A stretch of 64,000 nucleotides of DNA. Origin: Roseiarcus sp963726105 (GTDB taxonomy: Bacteria > Pseudomonadota > Alphaproteobacteria > Rhizobiales > Beijerinckiaceae). Below, in pieces: positions 26,025-35,592 of the stretch. Numbering within the stretch: position 1 is the stretch's first letter; the number at the start of each line of letters is the position of its first letter. The translations under genes were made by a program, and so were the position numbers. Location of the stretch: NCBI GenBank assembly GCA_963726105.1, contig CAVSBJ010000026.1, positions 496,001 through 560,000 of the forward strand, given 5' to 3'. The notes under the pieces were generated by a model, which ran no database searches, had not been told where the DNA came from, and saw only the letters and a list, made by a program, of their open reading frames with translations.

Positions 26025-27224
26025 ATGAACATCCACGAGTATCAGGCCAAGGCGGTGCTGAGAGCGTTCGGCGTCCCGATCGCCGCCGGCTTTCCCGCCC
26101 TCACGGCGGACGAGGCGGTGGACGGCGCCAGGAAGCTCCCCGGGCCGCTTTGGGTGGTGAAAAGCCAGATTCATGCCGGCGGGCGCGGCAAAGGCCGCTT
26201 CATGGAGGCCGCAGCAGGGGACAAGGGCGGCGTGCGAGTCGCGCGCTCGGTCGACGAGGTCCAGACATTCGCAAATGAGATGCTGGGGGCGACGCTGGTG
26301 ACCGCGCAAACCGGCCCTCACGGCAAGCAGGTCAATCGCCTGTACATCGAGGACGGCGCCACGATTGACCGGGAGCTTTATCTTTCGGCGCTCGTCGATC
26401 GGCAGACGAGCCGGGTGGCCTTCGTCCTCTCGACCGAAGGCGGGGTCAACATCGAGGACGTTGCTCACAATACGCCGGAAAAGATCCGCACCTTCAGTGT
26501 CGATCCGGCGACCGGGATCATGCCCCATCACGGGCGCGCCGCGGCTCGCGCACTCGCGCTTACGGATGACCTCGCCAAGCAGGCGGAAAGCCTGATCGCC
26601 AAGCTTTACGCCGCCTTCGTGGCGAAAGACATGGCAATGCTGGAGATAAACCCGCTGGTCGTTCTGTCGAACGGCCAGTTGCGCGTCCTCGACGCCAAAG
26701 CGTCGTTCGACGACAATGCGCTTTATCGACACCCCGATATCGCCGCGTTGCGCGACGAGAGCGAGGAGGACGCCAAGGAGATCGAAGCGTCCAAGCACGA
26801 TCTCAACTACGTCACGCTCGAGGGCTCGATCGGCTGCATGGTCAATGGCGCCGGCCTCGCCATGGCCACGATGGACATCATCAAGCTCTACGGGGAAAGC
26901 CCGGCGAACTTCCTCGACGTCGGCGGCGGCGCCTCCAAGGACAAGGTCGCTGCGGCGTTCAAGATCATCACCGCTGATCCGAACGTGAAGGGGATTCTGG
27001 TCAATATTTTTGGCGGCATCATGCGCTGCGACATCATCGCCGAGGGCGTGATTGCGGCGGTGAAGGAAGTGGGCCTTCAAGTTCCGCTGGTCGTGCGCCT
27101 CGAGGGCACCAATGTCGACCTAGGCAAGAAAATTCTGCGCGACTCTGGACTTGATGTGATTGCGGCGGACGACCTCGACGATGCGGCGCAGAAGATCGTG
27201 AACGCCGTGAGGGCGAGAGTCTGA
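26025..27224 (+). CDS. sucC: Succinyl-CoA ligase, beta subunit
   Basis: 399 residues: an ATP-grasp domain at the N terminus (MNIHEYQAKAVLRAFGVP; VVKSQIHAGGRGKGRF) and a C-terminal CoA-ligase domain (NFLDVGGGASKDKV; NIFGGIMRCDIIAEG). It pairs with sucD to make succinyl-CoA and ADP/GDP interconvert with succinate and a nucleoside triphosphate in the TCA cycle. Length is typical. It is separated from its partner sucD by a cupin gene, which is unusual since sucC and sucD are normally adjacent. Confidence 0.97.
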   Translation: MNIHEYQAKAVLRAFGVPIAAGFPALTADEAVDGARKLPGPLWVVKSQIHAGGRGKGRFMEAAAGDKGGVRVARSVDEVQTFANEMLGATLVTAQTGPHGKQVNRLYIEDGATIDRELYLSALVDRQTSRVAFVLSTEGGVNIEDVAHNTPEKIRTFSVDPATGIMPHHGRAAARALALTDDLAKQAESLIAKLYAAFVAKDMAMLEINPLVVLSNGQLRVLDAKASFDDNALYRHPDIAALRDESEEDAKEIEASKHDLNYVTLEGSIGCMVNGAGLAMATMDIIKLYGESPANFLDVGGGASKDKVAAAFKIITADPNVKGILVNIFGGIMRCDIIAEGVIAAVKEVGLQVPLVVRLEGTNVDLGKKILRDSGLDVIAADDLDDAAQKIVNAVRARV

Positions 27225-27256
27225 ACACGCGCATGTCGCAATGTGGGAGACGGGCC

Positions 27257-27628
27257 ATGCCCCCATCCAAGATCAACGTTCTCGAGGCGGTCGACCGGAA
27301 GGTAAAGGAAGTCTTTCATCCCTTCATTGTCGGCGCCGTCAACGACAGTCAGGTCAAAGTGGCGAAGTTCGGCGCCGAGTTCGACTGGCACGCCCATGAA
27401 CGCGAGGACGAGGCGTTTTTCGTACTGCGCGGACGCATCGCGATCGACTTTCGCGATGGCGTCTCAGAAATGGGCGAAGGTGATTTTACGGTCGTGCCGC
27501 GCGGGGTCGAACATCGGCCGCGGTCGCTTTCCCCGGAGCCGGTCGTTTTGATGTTCGAGCCGAGCACGACCCTCAATACTGGGGACGCGTTGAGCGCGTT
27601 AACGGTGCGCCAACTCGACCGGCTTTAG
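27257..27628 (+). CDS. Small cupin-domain protein between sucC and sucD
   Basis: A 123-residue single-domain cupin. DWHAHEREDEAFFVLRGRI is cupin motif 1 with the usual two His and Glu metal ligands, and GDFTVVPRGVEHRPR is motif 2 with its His. It may bind a metal; many such proteins are isomerases, dioxygenases or sensors, and none is indicated here. ATG 27257 has GGGAGACGGG upstream. Situated 32 bp after sucC and 215 bp before sucD, so it is presumably co-transcribed with the TCA operon. Confidence 0.82.
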   Translation: MPPSKINVLEAVDRKVKEVFHPFIVGAVNDSQVKVAKFGAEFDWHAHEREDEAFFVLRGRIAIDFRDGVSEMGEGDFTVVPRGVEHRPRSLSPEPVVLMFEPSTTLNTGDALSALTVRQLDRL

Positions 27629-27843
27629 GTCCGCTATGAGGAAGATGTCGTTGGATCCGCAAAAACTATGGAATTCGTGCGCATTTGCACATATATTCGG
27701 TGTACGTGGGGGCTTGGATGAACAACCTCACCCTGGCGGGCGTTCTTCACATCCAGACCTATATTTTCGCTGAGACATTTCTGCGGGTGCGCAGCAAAAA
27801 TCCATTCCGATCGAATTGAACCGCCAACGGCCGAAAGCCTTTC

Positions 27844-28731
27844 ATGTCCATCCTCGTCGACGCCAACACAAAGGTCATGACTCAAGGCTTTACCGGCAAG
27901 AACGGCACGTTCCATTCCGAGCAGGCTATGGCTTACGGCACGAAGCTTGTGGCGGGAATCTCACCCGGCAAGGGCGGCTCGATCCATCTCGGACTGCCGG
28001 TCTTCGACACGGTCGCCGAGGCGCGGGAGAAAACTGGCGCCGACGCCAGCGTGATCTATGTGCCGCCGCCCGGCGCCGCTGACGCGATCTGCGAAGCCAT
28101 CGACGCAGAGACGCCGCTCATCGTTTGCATCACCGAAGGCATTCCGGTCCTCGACATGGCGCGTGTCAAAAAGGCTCTGCAAGGCTCGAAGTCGACCCTG
28201 ATCGGGCCGAATTGCCCAGGCGTCATGACGGCCGGCGAATGCAAGATCGGCATCATGCCGGGCACCATCTTTACGCGCGGCAGCGTCGGGGTGGTCTCGC
28301 GCTCGGGCACGCTGACCTACGAGGCGGTGTTTCAGACGACGCGCGAAGGTCTCGGCCAGACGACAGCGGTCGGAATTGGCGGCGACCCGATCAAGGGCTT
28401 GGAATTTGTCGATGTGCTCGCCATGTTCATGGGCGATCCCAAGACCAAGTCGATCGTGATGATCGGGGAAATCGGCGGCCAGGCCGAAGAGGACGCGGCC
28501 GAGTTTCTGAAGGACGAGGCCAAGCGCGGCCGCTCAAAACCAGTCGTCGGCTTCATTGCCGGGCGCACCGCTCCCTCTGGCCGGCGCATGGGGCATGCAG
28601 GCGCGATCATCGCCGGAGGCAAGGGGGGCGCCGAGGACAAGATTGCGGCGATGGAGGCGGCGGGCGTCCGCGTCTCGCCCTCTCCGGCTCGGCTCGGCAA
28701 GACACTGGTCGATCTTTTGCACGGCAACTAA
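27844..28731 (+). CDS. sucD: Succinyl-CoA ligase, alpha subunit
   Basis: A 295-residue alpha subunit. It starts MSILVDANTKVMTQGFTGK with the CoA-binding fold, contains IGPNCPGVMTAGECKIGIMP and the GGDPIKG loop, and has the active-site phosphohistidine in RRMGHAGAIIAGG. Complete and of normal length. It is followed after 13 bp by sucA. Confidence 0.97.
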   Translation: MSILVDANTKVMTQGFTGKNGTFHSEQAMAYGTKLVAGISPGKGGSIHLGLPVFDTVAEAREKTGADASVIYVPPPGAADAICEAIDAETPLIVCITEGIPVLDMARVKKALQGSKSTLIGPNCPGVMTAGECKIGIMPGTIFTRGSVGVVSRSGTLTYEAVFQTTREGLGQTTAVGIGGDPIKGLEFVDVLAMFMGDPKTKSIVMIGEIGGQAEEDAAEFLKDEAKRGRSKPVVGFIAGRTAPSGRRMGHAGAIIAGGKGGAEDKIAAMEAAGVRVSPSPARLGKTLVDLLHGN

Positions 28732-28744
28732 AGGGAGTCCCTCG

Positions 28745-31708
28745 GTGGCTCGTCAGGACGTTAACCAGGCTCTGTTGCAAACCTCGTTTCTGTACGGGGC
28801 CAACAGCGCCTACATCGAAGCGCTGCAGGCGCAGTACGAGAAAGACCCGCAATCGGTCGAACCCGGCTGGCGCCAATTCTTTGCTGAGCTTGGCGATGAT
28901 CCGACGAGCATAGCCAAAGCCAAGCGCGGCGCGTCATGGCGAAAACTCAATTGGCCGGCGACCCCCAAGGGGGATCTCATCAATGCGCTCGACGGCGATT
29001 GGCCGGCGACGGAACAGGCGGTCGCCGACAAGCTCCGCGCCAAGGCGGAGGAGGCGGGGCCAAAAGCGGCGCCGAGCGACGACGACATTCGCCGGGCGAC
29101 GCGCGATTCCGTCCGCGCGCTGATGATGATCCGTGCCTATCGCATGCGCGGCCATCTCTACGCCAATCTCGATCCGCTGGGTCTAGAACAGCGGGGGGAC
29201 CACGAGGAGCTTCATCCCTCGACCTACGGGTTCCAGGAGGCCGACTACGACCGCAAGATCTTCATCGACCATGTGCTCGGGCTCGAATTCGCGACCGTGC
29301 GCGAAATGCTTGCGATCTTGCGGCGGACCTATTGCGGGACCATCGGCTTCGAATTCGTCCATATTTCCGATCCCGCGGAGAAGGCCTGGATTCAGGAGCG
29401 CGTCGAGGGCCCGGATAAGGAAATCCAGTTCACGCGTGAGGGCAAGCGTGCGATCCTCAGCAAGCTGATCGAGGCCGAGGGCTTCGAGAATTTCTTCGAC
29501 GTCAAGTTTACCGGCGCCAAGCGCTTCGGGCTCGACGGCGCGGAGGCGATGATCCCGGCGCTTGAGCAGATCATCAAGCGTGGCGGCCAGCTTGGCTTGA
29601 AAGAGATCGCTCTCGGCATGGCCCATCGTGGCCGGCTCAATGTGCTGAGCCAGGTGATGGGCAAGCCGCATCGCGTCATCTTCCACGAGTTCAAAGGCGG
29701 TTCGGCCTCACCCGATGAGATCGAGGGTTCGGGCGATGTCAAATATCACCTTGGCGCGTCTTCAGACCGCGAATTCGACGGCAACACGGTCCATCTCTCG
29801 CTGAGCCCCAATCCGTCCCACCTTGAGATTGTCGACCCGGTCGTTCTCGGCAAGGTGCGCGCCAAGCAGGACCAGCTCAACGACGTCATCGAGCGGTCGA
29901 AGGCGCTGCCGCTCCTGATCCACGGCGACGCCGCTTTTGCAGGGCAAGGCGTGGTGGCCGAGTGCTTCGGCCTATCGGGCCTGCGCGGCCATAGAACCGG
30001 CGGCTCGCTGCATTTCATCGTCAACAACCAGATCGGCTTCACCACCTATCCGCGCTATTCCCGTTCCTCGCCCTATCCATCGGATGTCGCCAAGCTTGTC
30101 GAGGCGCCGATCTTTCACGTCAACGGCGATGATCCGGAGGCGGTCGTTTTCTGCGCCAAGGTGGCGACCGAATATCGGCAGAAGTTCCATAAGCCCGTCG
30201 TCATCGATATGTTCTGTTATCGGCGGTTCGGCCACAACGAAGGCGACGAGCCCTCGTTCACTCAGCCGAACATGTACCGACTCATCCGCTCGCACCCGAC
30301 GACGCAACAGATCTACGCCAACAAGCTCATTGCCGAAGGCGTCGTCACTCAGGGCGAGGTCGACAAGATACGCTCGGATTGGCGCCAAAGGCTGGAAGCC
30401 GAATTCGAGGCCGGCCAATCCTATTCCGCTAACAAGGCCGATTGGCTCGACGGCCGCTGGTCGGGCGTCAAGGCGTCGCAGGAGATCGCCGACGACGAGC
30501 GCCGCGGAAAGACTGGCGTCAATCTCGATCGACTACAGGCGCTCGGCGAGCGCATCACAACGGCGCCGGAAGGCTTCAACGTTCATAAAACCATTGCTCG
30601 CTTTCTCGAAAACCGCCGCACGACAATCAAGGTTGGCGAGGGGATCGACTGGTCAACCGCCGAGGCGCTCGCCTTCGGCACGCTTCTGGACGAGGGCTTT
30701 CCGGTTCGCCTGTCCGGCCAGGACAGCGAGCGGGGCACGTTCTCGCAGCGCCATTCGGTGCTGATCGATCAAGAAACCGAAGCGCGATACGTGCCCCTGA
30801 ACCACATTCGCGACGGGCAGGCGCGCTACGAAGTCATCAACTCGATGCTGTCGGAAGAGGCGGTTCTCGGCTTCGAATACGGCTATTCGCTCGCCGAGCC
30901 GAACGCGCTGGTCTTATGGGAGGCGCAGTTCGGCGACTTCGCCAACGGCGCCCAGGTCGTGTTCGACCAGTTCATCTCAGGCGGCGAAAAGAAGTGGCTC
31001 CGCATGTCGGGTCTGGTCTGCCTGCTGCCGCATGGCTACGAGGGCCAGGGGCCGGAGCACTCATCGGCTCGCCTCGAGCGCTATCTCCAGCTTTGCGCCG
31101 AAGACAACATGCAGGTCGTCGTCTGCACGACGCCGGCAAATTTCTTTCACGCCCTGCGGCGCCAGCTCAAACGCGAGTTCCGCAAGCCGCTAATCGCGAT
31201 GACGCCGAAGTCGATGCTGCGCAACAAACGCGCTGTCTCCAACCTGGAGGCGTTCGGACCTGGAACGAGCTTTCACCGTTTGTTGTGGGATCACGCTGAG
31301 ACCCATAAGGGCGAAAAGATCAAGCTCGCCAAGGACGACAAGATCCGTCGCGTTGTCGTCTGCTCGGGCAAGGTCTACTACGATCTCTACGATGAGCGCG
31401 AGAAGCGCGGTATCGACGACGTCTACCTGCTCAGGGTCGAGCAGCTCTATCCGTTTCCTATCAAGGCGCTGGTGAAGGAGCTTTCCCGTTTCAAGAAAGC
31501 GGAGGTGGTCTGGTCTCAGGAGGAGCCCAAGAATATGGGGGCCTGGAGCTTCGTCGAGCCCTATCTCGAATGGGTGCTCGGCCAGCTCGGCGGCAAGTCG
31601 AAACGCGCGCGCTATGCGGGGCGCGCTGCCTCGGCCGCGACCGCGACCGGTCTCATGTCGAAACATCTGGCGCAGCTCAAGGCCTTCGTTGACGAATGCC
31701 TGGCGTGA
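28745..31708 (+). CDS. sucA: 2-oxoglutarate dehydrogenase E1 component
   Basis: A 987-residue thiamine-diphosphate E1 that decarboxylates 2-oxoglutarate and passes the succinyl group to the lipoyl arm of SucB. Features in order: the N-terminal FLYGANSAYIEALQAQYEKD, the AMAHRGRLNVL motif near the cofactor site, GDAAFAGQGVVAE (ThDP/metal binding), HNEGDEP, and the C-terminal transketolase-like domain with GYEGQGPEHSSARLER and EEPKNMGAW. Start GTG 28745 with AAGGGAG upstream. Confidence 0.97.
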   Translation: MARQDVNQALLQTSFLYGANSAYIEALQAQYEKDPQSVEPGWRQFFAELGDDPTSIAKAKRGASWRKLNWPATPKGDLINALDGDWPATEQAVADKLRAKAEEAGPKAAPSDDDIRRATRDSVRALMMIRAYRMRGHLYANLDPLGLEQRGDHEELHPSTYGFQEADYDRKIFIDHVLGLEFATVREMLAILRRTYCGTIGFEFVHISDPAEKAWIQERVEGPDKEIQFTREGKRAILSKLIEAEGFENFFDVKFTGAKRFGLDGAEAMIPALEQIIKRGGQLGLKEIALGMAHRGRLNVLSQVMGKPHRVIFHEFKGGSASPDEIEGSGDVKYHLGASSDREFDGNTVHLSLSPNPSHLEIVDPVVLGKVRAKQDQLNDVIERSKALPLLIHGDAAFAGQGVVAECFGLSGLRGHRTGGSLHFIVNNQIGFTTYPRYSRSSPYPSDVAKLVEAPIFHVNGDDPEAVVFCAKVATEYRQKFHKPVVIDMFCYRRFGHNEGDEPSFTQPNMYRLIRSHPTTQQIYANKLIAEGVVTQGEVDKIRSDWRQRLEAEFEAGQSYSANKADWLDGRWSGVKASQEIADDERRGKTGVNLDRLQALGERITTAPEGFNVHKTIARFLENRRTTIKVGEGIDWSTAEALAFGTLLDEGFPVRLSGQDSERGTFSQRHSVLIDQETEARYVPLNHIRDGQARYEVINSMLSEEAVLGFEYGYSLAEPNALVLWEAQFGDFANGAQVVFDQFISGGEKKWLRMSGLVCLLPHGYEGQGPEHSSARLERYLQLCAEDNMQVVVCTTPANFFHALRRQLKREFRKPLIAMTPKSMLRNKRAVSNLEAFGPGTSFHRLLWDHAETHKGEKIKLAKDDKIRRVVVCSGKVYYDLYDEREKRGIDDVYLLRVEQLYPFPIKALVKELSRFKKAEVVWSQEEPKNMGAWSFVEPYLEWVLGQLGGKSKRARYAGRAASAATATGLMSKHLAQLKAFVDECLA

Positions 31709-31724
31709 ACGAAGCCACATCGAC

Positions 31725-32060
31725 ATGCCGCATTACTTTTGCAAGCTGAGGCCGCCCCGGTCGACATTCATCTCGGATATGACGTCGGACGAAGCCCAGC
31801 TAATGCGCGCCCACCGCGAATATTGGACGCCCCAAGTCGAGACCGGCGTCGTGATTGCAATGGGGCCGGTCGCCGACCCGACCGGAGGCTATGGCGTCGC
31901 GATCATCGAAGCGGCCTCCGAGACGGCGCTCGATGCGCTGTTGGAGGCTGATCCTGCCATCAAAGCTGGACGGGGCTTTGCCTACGAAAACTGGCGCATG
32001 CTGGGGATCGCGGTGCGCCCCAGCCAGCCGCTTGCGCCTATCAATTCCGTATCTCCCTAA
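31725..32060 (+). CDS. YciI-family small protein between sucA and sucB
   Basis: A 111-residue YciI-like domain protein. The family hallmark His-Asp pair is suggested by MRAHREYWTPQVETGVV and the following GPVADPTGGYGVAII strand; the N-terminal HYFCKLRPPRSTF is a typical first strand. YciI proteins are ferredoxin-fold dimers of mostly unknown activity. It sits 16 bp after sucA and 34 bp before sucB, so it is co-transcribed with the TCA operon. Confidence 0.82.
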   Translation: MPHYFCKLRPPRSTFISDMTSDEAQLMRAHREYWTPQVETGVVIAMGPVADPTGGYGVAIIEAASETALDALLEADPAIKAGRGFAYENWRMLGIAVRPSQPLAPINSVSP

Positions 32061-32094
32061 GGATTAGAGAAGGACGCCTCGCGGCGCGATTGAA

Positions 32095-33369
32095 ATGGCG
32101 ATTGAGATCCGTGTTCCGACGCTAGGCGAATCGATCACCGAAGCGACCGTCGGCAAATGGTTCAAAAAGGCTGGCGATTCCGTTCAAGCCGACGAGCCGC
32201 TTGTCGAATTGGAAACGGACAAAGTCACGCTCGAGGTCAACGCGCCGAGTCCGGGGGTGTTAAGCGAGATCGTCGCCGCGACCGGTCAAACGGTCTCGAT
32301 TGGCGCGCTGCTCGGCCAGGTCGCGGCCGGCGCGGCGACCGCGGCGCCAGCGCGGGCTCCGGCGGCGAGGACCGCATCTGCCGCCGGAACTGCGGCGCCG
32401 CCGCCTTCGCCCGCCGCCAAAACTGCGATGCCGCCTGCGCCAGCCGCGGCCAAGATCGCCGCCGAGGACAAGATCGATCTCGCCTCAATCGCCGGTAGCG
32501 GCAAGCGCGGTCAGGTGCTGAAAGGCGATGTGCTCGCCGCTGTTGCGGTTGCTCAGGCGCCAGGGCCTACGGCCGCCCCTGCGCCGTTGCAAACACTAGC
32601 GCCCACGCCGCTTCCGGTCTCGCCGCCGGCTCCGGCGCCCGCGGCGCGGGTGCCGACCCCCGATGACGGCGCTCGCGAAGAGCGCGTGCGCATGACCAAG
32701 CTGCGTCAGACGATCGCCCGGCGTCTTAAGGACGCGCAAAATACCGCAGCGATGCTCACGACTTTCAACGAAGTCGACATGAGCGAAGTGATGGCGTTGC
32801 GCGCTCGTTATAAAGACGCCTTCGAGAAAAAGCATGCCGTGAAGCTCGGCTTCATGGGCTTTTTCGTCAAAGCGTGCGTTCAGGCGCTGAAGGAGATTCC
32901 CGCCGTCAACGCCGAAATTGACGGCGCGGACCTTGTCTACAAGAACTACTATCACGTCGGCATCGCCGTCGGCACGGACAAGGGCCTGATCGTGCCGGTG
33001 GTGCGCGACGCGGACAAGCTGTCGATCGCCGAGGTCGAGAAGGCGATCGCTGCGCTCGGCAAGCGCGCTCGCGACGGACAGCTTACGCTCGACGAGCTGC
33101 AAGGCGGGACGTTCACCATCACTAATGGCGGCATCTATGGCTCACTGATGTCGACGCCCATTCTCAATGCGCCGCAGTCAGGCATACTGGGCATGCACAA
33201 GATCCAGGAACGGCCGATCGCCGTCAGCGGCAAGGTCGAAATTCGGCCGATGATGTATCTGGCCCTGAGCTATGATCATCGCATCGTCGACGGCAGGGAG
33301 GCGGTGACCTTCCTTGTCCGGGTCAAAGAGGCGCTCGAAGATCCGGCGCGGCTCGTGCTGGATCTCTGA
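32095..33369 (+). CDS. sucB: Dihydrolipoamide succinyltransferase E2 component
   Basis: A 424-residue E2 of the 2-oxoglutarate dehydrogenase complex. Single N-terminal lipoyl domain with the modified Lys in ETDKVTLEV, an Ala/Pro-rich linker, a peripheral-subunit-binding domain around IDLASIAGSGKRGQVLKGDV, a second flexible linker, and the catalytic acyltransferase domain with SYDHRIVDGREAV (catalytic His and Asp) near the C terminus. The linkers are longer and richer in Ala/Pro than in enteric SucB, common in alphaproteobacteria. Confidence 0.97.
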   Translation: MAIEIRVPTLGESITEATVGKWFKKAGDSVQADEPLVELETDKVTLEVNAPSPGVLSEIVAATGQTVSIGALLGQVAAGAATAAPARAPAARTASAAGTAAPPPSPAAKTAMPPAPAAAKIAAEDKIDLASIAGSGKRGQVLKGDVLAAVAVAQAPGPTAAPAPLQTLAPTPLPVSPPAPAPAARVPTPDDGAREERVRMTKLRQTIARRLKDAQNTAAMLTTFNEVDMSEVMALRARYKDAFEKKHAVKLGFMGFFVKACVQALKEIPAVNAEIDGADLVYKNYYHVGIAVGTDKGLIVPVVRDADKLSIAEVEKAIAALGKRARDGQLTLDELQGGTFTITNGGIYGSLMSTPILNAPQSGILGMHKIQERPIAVSGKVEIRPMMYLALSYDHRIVDGREAVTFLVRVKEALEDPARLVLDL

Positions 33370-33663
33370 AGCGGAGACCGCTCAAACGGGCCAATTGGCG
33401 AGATGGGCGCGGGCGCTCCCGCGGCTCGACCGGCGCGCCCGCTTTCGGGTCAGGACTCTCGAAGAAATATCAACAATTTCTTGCCAATCCGGCTGACAGC
33501 TGGTATTGTTTTTCAGAAACCCTGGCACGGCCCGCGTTAAAGCCTTGGCGCGACCGGGCTTAGGAGTCGGGGAGGGGGAAGCAACTCGCAAATCGTGCCG
33601 CAAGCTGTTGAAATCACTCAAAACGGACTCGCAAATGCGGGCTCGACCAGCGGAGCGGGGATT

Positions 33664-34056
33664 ATGAGCGAACTGACATGTCTCGAACTGAGCGTCGCGC
33701 TATGGCTTGTCCATGTCCTCGTTCAGGCGGGCTTCGGCAACGCGCGGATGCCGTCCAGCTACCTGCTAAGCTCGCGCGACGAGCCCGCCAAGGCGCGCGG
33801 AGTCTTGTACGGTCGTGCATGCCGGGCGTTGGCCAATTACCTTGAGAACTTCACGCCGTTCGCCGCCGTCGCGCTCGCGCTTATCGCCACTCAGCGAACA
33901 GGCGGCGCTGGCGCCATCGGCGCCACAATCTGGATCCTGGCGCGCATCGTCTACCTTCCGATTTACGTCTTCGGCATTATCTATGTACGGACATTGGTGT
34001 GGGGGATTTCGATCATCGGCCTCGTGATGATGCTGGGGCGATTGATCGGATGGTAG
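33664..34056 (+). CDS. MAPEG-family membrane protein
   Basis: A 130-residue protein with about four membrane helices (LELSVALWLVHVLVQAG, then NFTPFAAVALALIA, AIGATIWILARIVYLPIYV and TLVWGISIIGLVMMLGRLIGW). The NYLENFTPFAAVAL segment and the short loops match the MAPEG family (microsomal glutathione transferase-like; bacterial members are mostly uncharacterised). Start ATG 33664. Lies between sucB and lpdA, so it belongs to the same transcript unless a promoter lies in the 294 bp after sucB. Confidence 0.75.
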   Translation: MSELTCLELSVALWLVHVLVQAGFGNARMPSSYLLSSRDEPAKARGVLYGRACRALANYLENFTPFAAVALALIATQRTGGAGAIGATIWILARIVYLPIYVFGIIYVRTLVWGISIIGLVMMLGRLIGW

Positions 34057-34102
34057 CTGGCGCCGCGAGTCCTTCGCGGACGCTTAGCGAAAGAGATCGG
34101 CA

Positions 34103-35500
34103 ATGACTTACGACCTGGTAGTGATCGGCTCGGGCCCGGGCGGCTATGTATGCGCCATTCGCGCGGCGCAACTCGGGATGAAGGTCGCCGTGGTCGAGAA
34201 GATGAAGACGCTCGGCGGGACCTGCCTCAACATTGGCTGCATTCCGTCCAAGGCGCTTCTCTACGCGTCCGAAATGTTCGACGAGGCGGCGCATGGTCTT
34301 GCGCCTCTCGGCGTCGTCGTCTCTCCTCCGAAGCTCGATCTCCCGGCGATGATGAAGCACAAGGACGTCACAGTCGCCGCCAACGTCAATGGCGTCGCGT
34401 ATCTCTTCAAGAAGAACAAGATCGACTGGGTGAGTGGAGAGGGCCGGATTGCCGCGCCCGGGCGCGTGACCGTCAAGGGCGCCGACGGCAAGGAGAGCAC
34501 GCTCGAAACCAAAGCGATCGTGATCGCGACCGGTTCGGATGTCGCTCGGCTGTCGGGCGTGCAGATCGATGAAAAGACGATCGTGTCCTCGACGGGAGCG
34601 TTGAGCCTGGCCTCTCCGCCGAAGAAGCTGATCGTTGTCGGCGCGGGCGTCATCGGCCTCGAGCTCGGCTCAGTTTGGCGGCGACTGGGTTCCGAGGTCG
34701 TGGTGGTGGAATTTCTCGACCATGTCCTGACGGGGATGGATGGCGAGGTCTCCAAGTTTATGCAGCGCACCCTGGAGAAGCAGGGCCTTGCCTTCCACCT
34801 CGGCCACAAGCTGGCCAAAGTCGAGACGACGGGAGCTGGCGTCAAGGCGACGATCGAGCCTTCGGCCGGCGGCGAAGCCAAGTTTCTCGACGCCGATGTC
34901 GTGCTTGTCTCCATCGGACGACGCCCGTTCACGGAGGGCCTGGGGTTGGAGGCGCTCGGCGTCAAGACCGAGCGCGGCCAGGTCGTCGTCGACGCGCATT
35001 TCGCCACCAACGTCGCTGGGATCTATGCGATCGGCGATGTGATCCGCGGGCCGATGCTCGCCCATAAGGCGGAGGAGGAGGGCGTGGCGGTCGCCGAACT
35101 GCTGGCGGGCCAGGCTGGCCACGTCAATTACGGCGTCATCCCGAACGTTGTCTATACGAGCCCGGAGGTCGCCTCGGTTGGCAAGAGCGAGGAAGAGCTG
35201 AAGGCCGAGGGCGTCGCCTACACGGTCGGCAAATTCCCGTTCACCGCCAACGGACGCGCGCGGGCGATGCGCCACACCGAGGGTTTCGTCAAAATCCTCG
35301 CCGACGCGGCCACCGATCGCGTGCTCGGAGGACACATCGTGGGGTTTGGCGCTGGCGAGATAATCCATGAGATCACGGTTCTGATGGAGTTCGGCGGCTC
35401 CTCGGAGGACCTGGCTCGCACCTGCCACGCGCATCCGACTATGTCGGAAGCGGTCAAGGAGGCGGCGATGGCGGTGGCGAAGCGGGCGATTCACATCTGA
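34103..35500 (+). CDS. lpdA: Dihydrolipoyl dehydrogenase (E3)
   Basis: A 465-residue FAD flavoprotein that re-oxidises dihydrolipoyl groups with NAD. FAD motif VIGSGPGGYVCAIRAAQLG; redox-active disulfide in GGTCLNIGCIPSKALL; NAD motif VVGAGVIGLELGSVWRRLG; FAD second motif YAIGDVIRGPMLAHKAEEEG; C-terminal catalytic His/Glu in TCHAHPTMSEAVKEA. It provides E3 for the 2-oxoglutarate complex. It is the last gene of the TCA operon. Confidence 0.97.
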   Translation: MTYDLVVIGSGPGGYVCAIRAAQLGMKVAVVEKMKTLGGTCLNIGCIPSKALLYASEMFDEAAHGLAPLGVVVSPPKLDLPAMMKHKDVTVAANVNGVAYLFKKNKIDWVSGEGRIAAPGRVTVKGADGKESTLETKAIVIATGSDVARLSGVQIDEKTIVSSTGALSLASPPKKLIVVGAGVIGLELGSVWRRLGSEVVVVEFLDHVLTGMDGEVSKFMQRTLEKQGLAFHLGHKLAKVETTGAGVKATIEPSAGGEAKFLDADVVLVSIGRRPFTEGLGLEALGVKTERGQVVVDAHFATNVAGIYAIGDVIRGPMLAHKAEEEGVAVAELLAGQAGHVNYGVIPNVVYTSPEVASVGKSEEELKAEGVAYTVGKFPFTANGRARAMRHTEGFVKILADAATDRVLGGHIVGFGAGEIIHEITVLMEFGGSSEDLARTCHAHPTMSEAVKEAAMAVAKRAIHI

Positions 35501-35592
35501 GGGCGCGAGCGCAGGCTCGGCTGGATGTAACCAGGGTCTAACCGCCACAGGCAAACTCGACTGACGTCGCTCGAGCCTCGGGGGGCTGTTTC

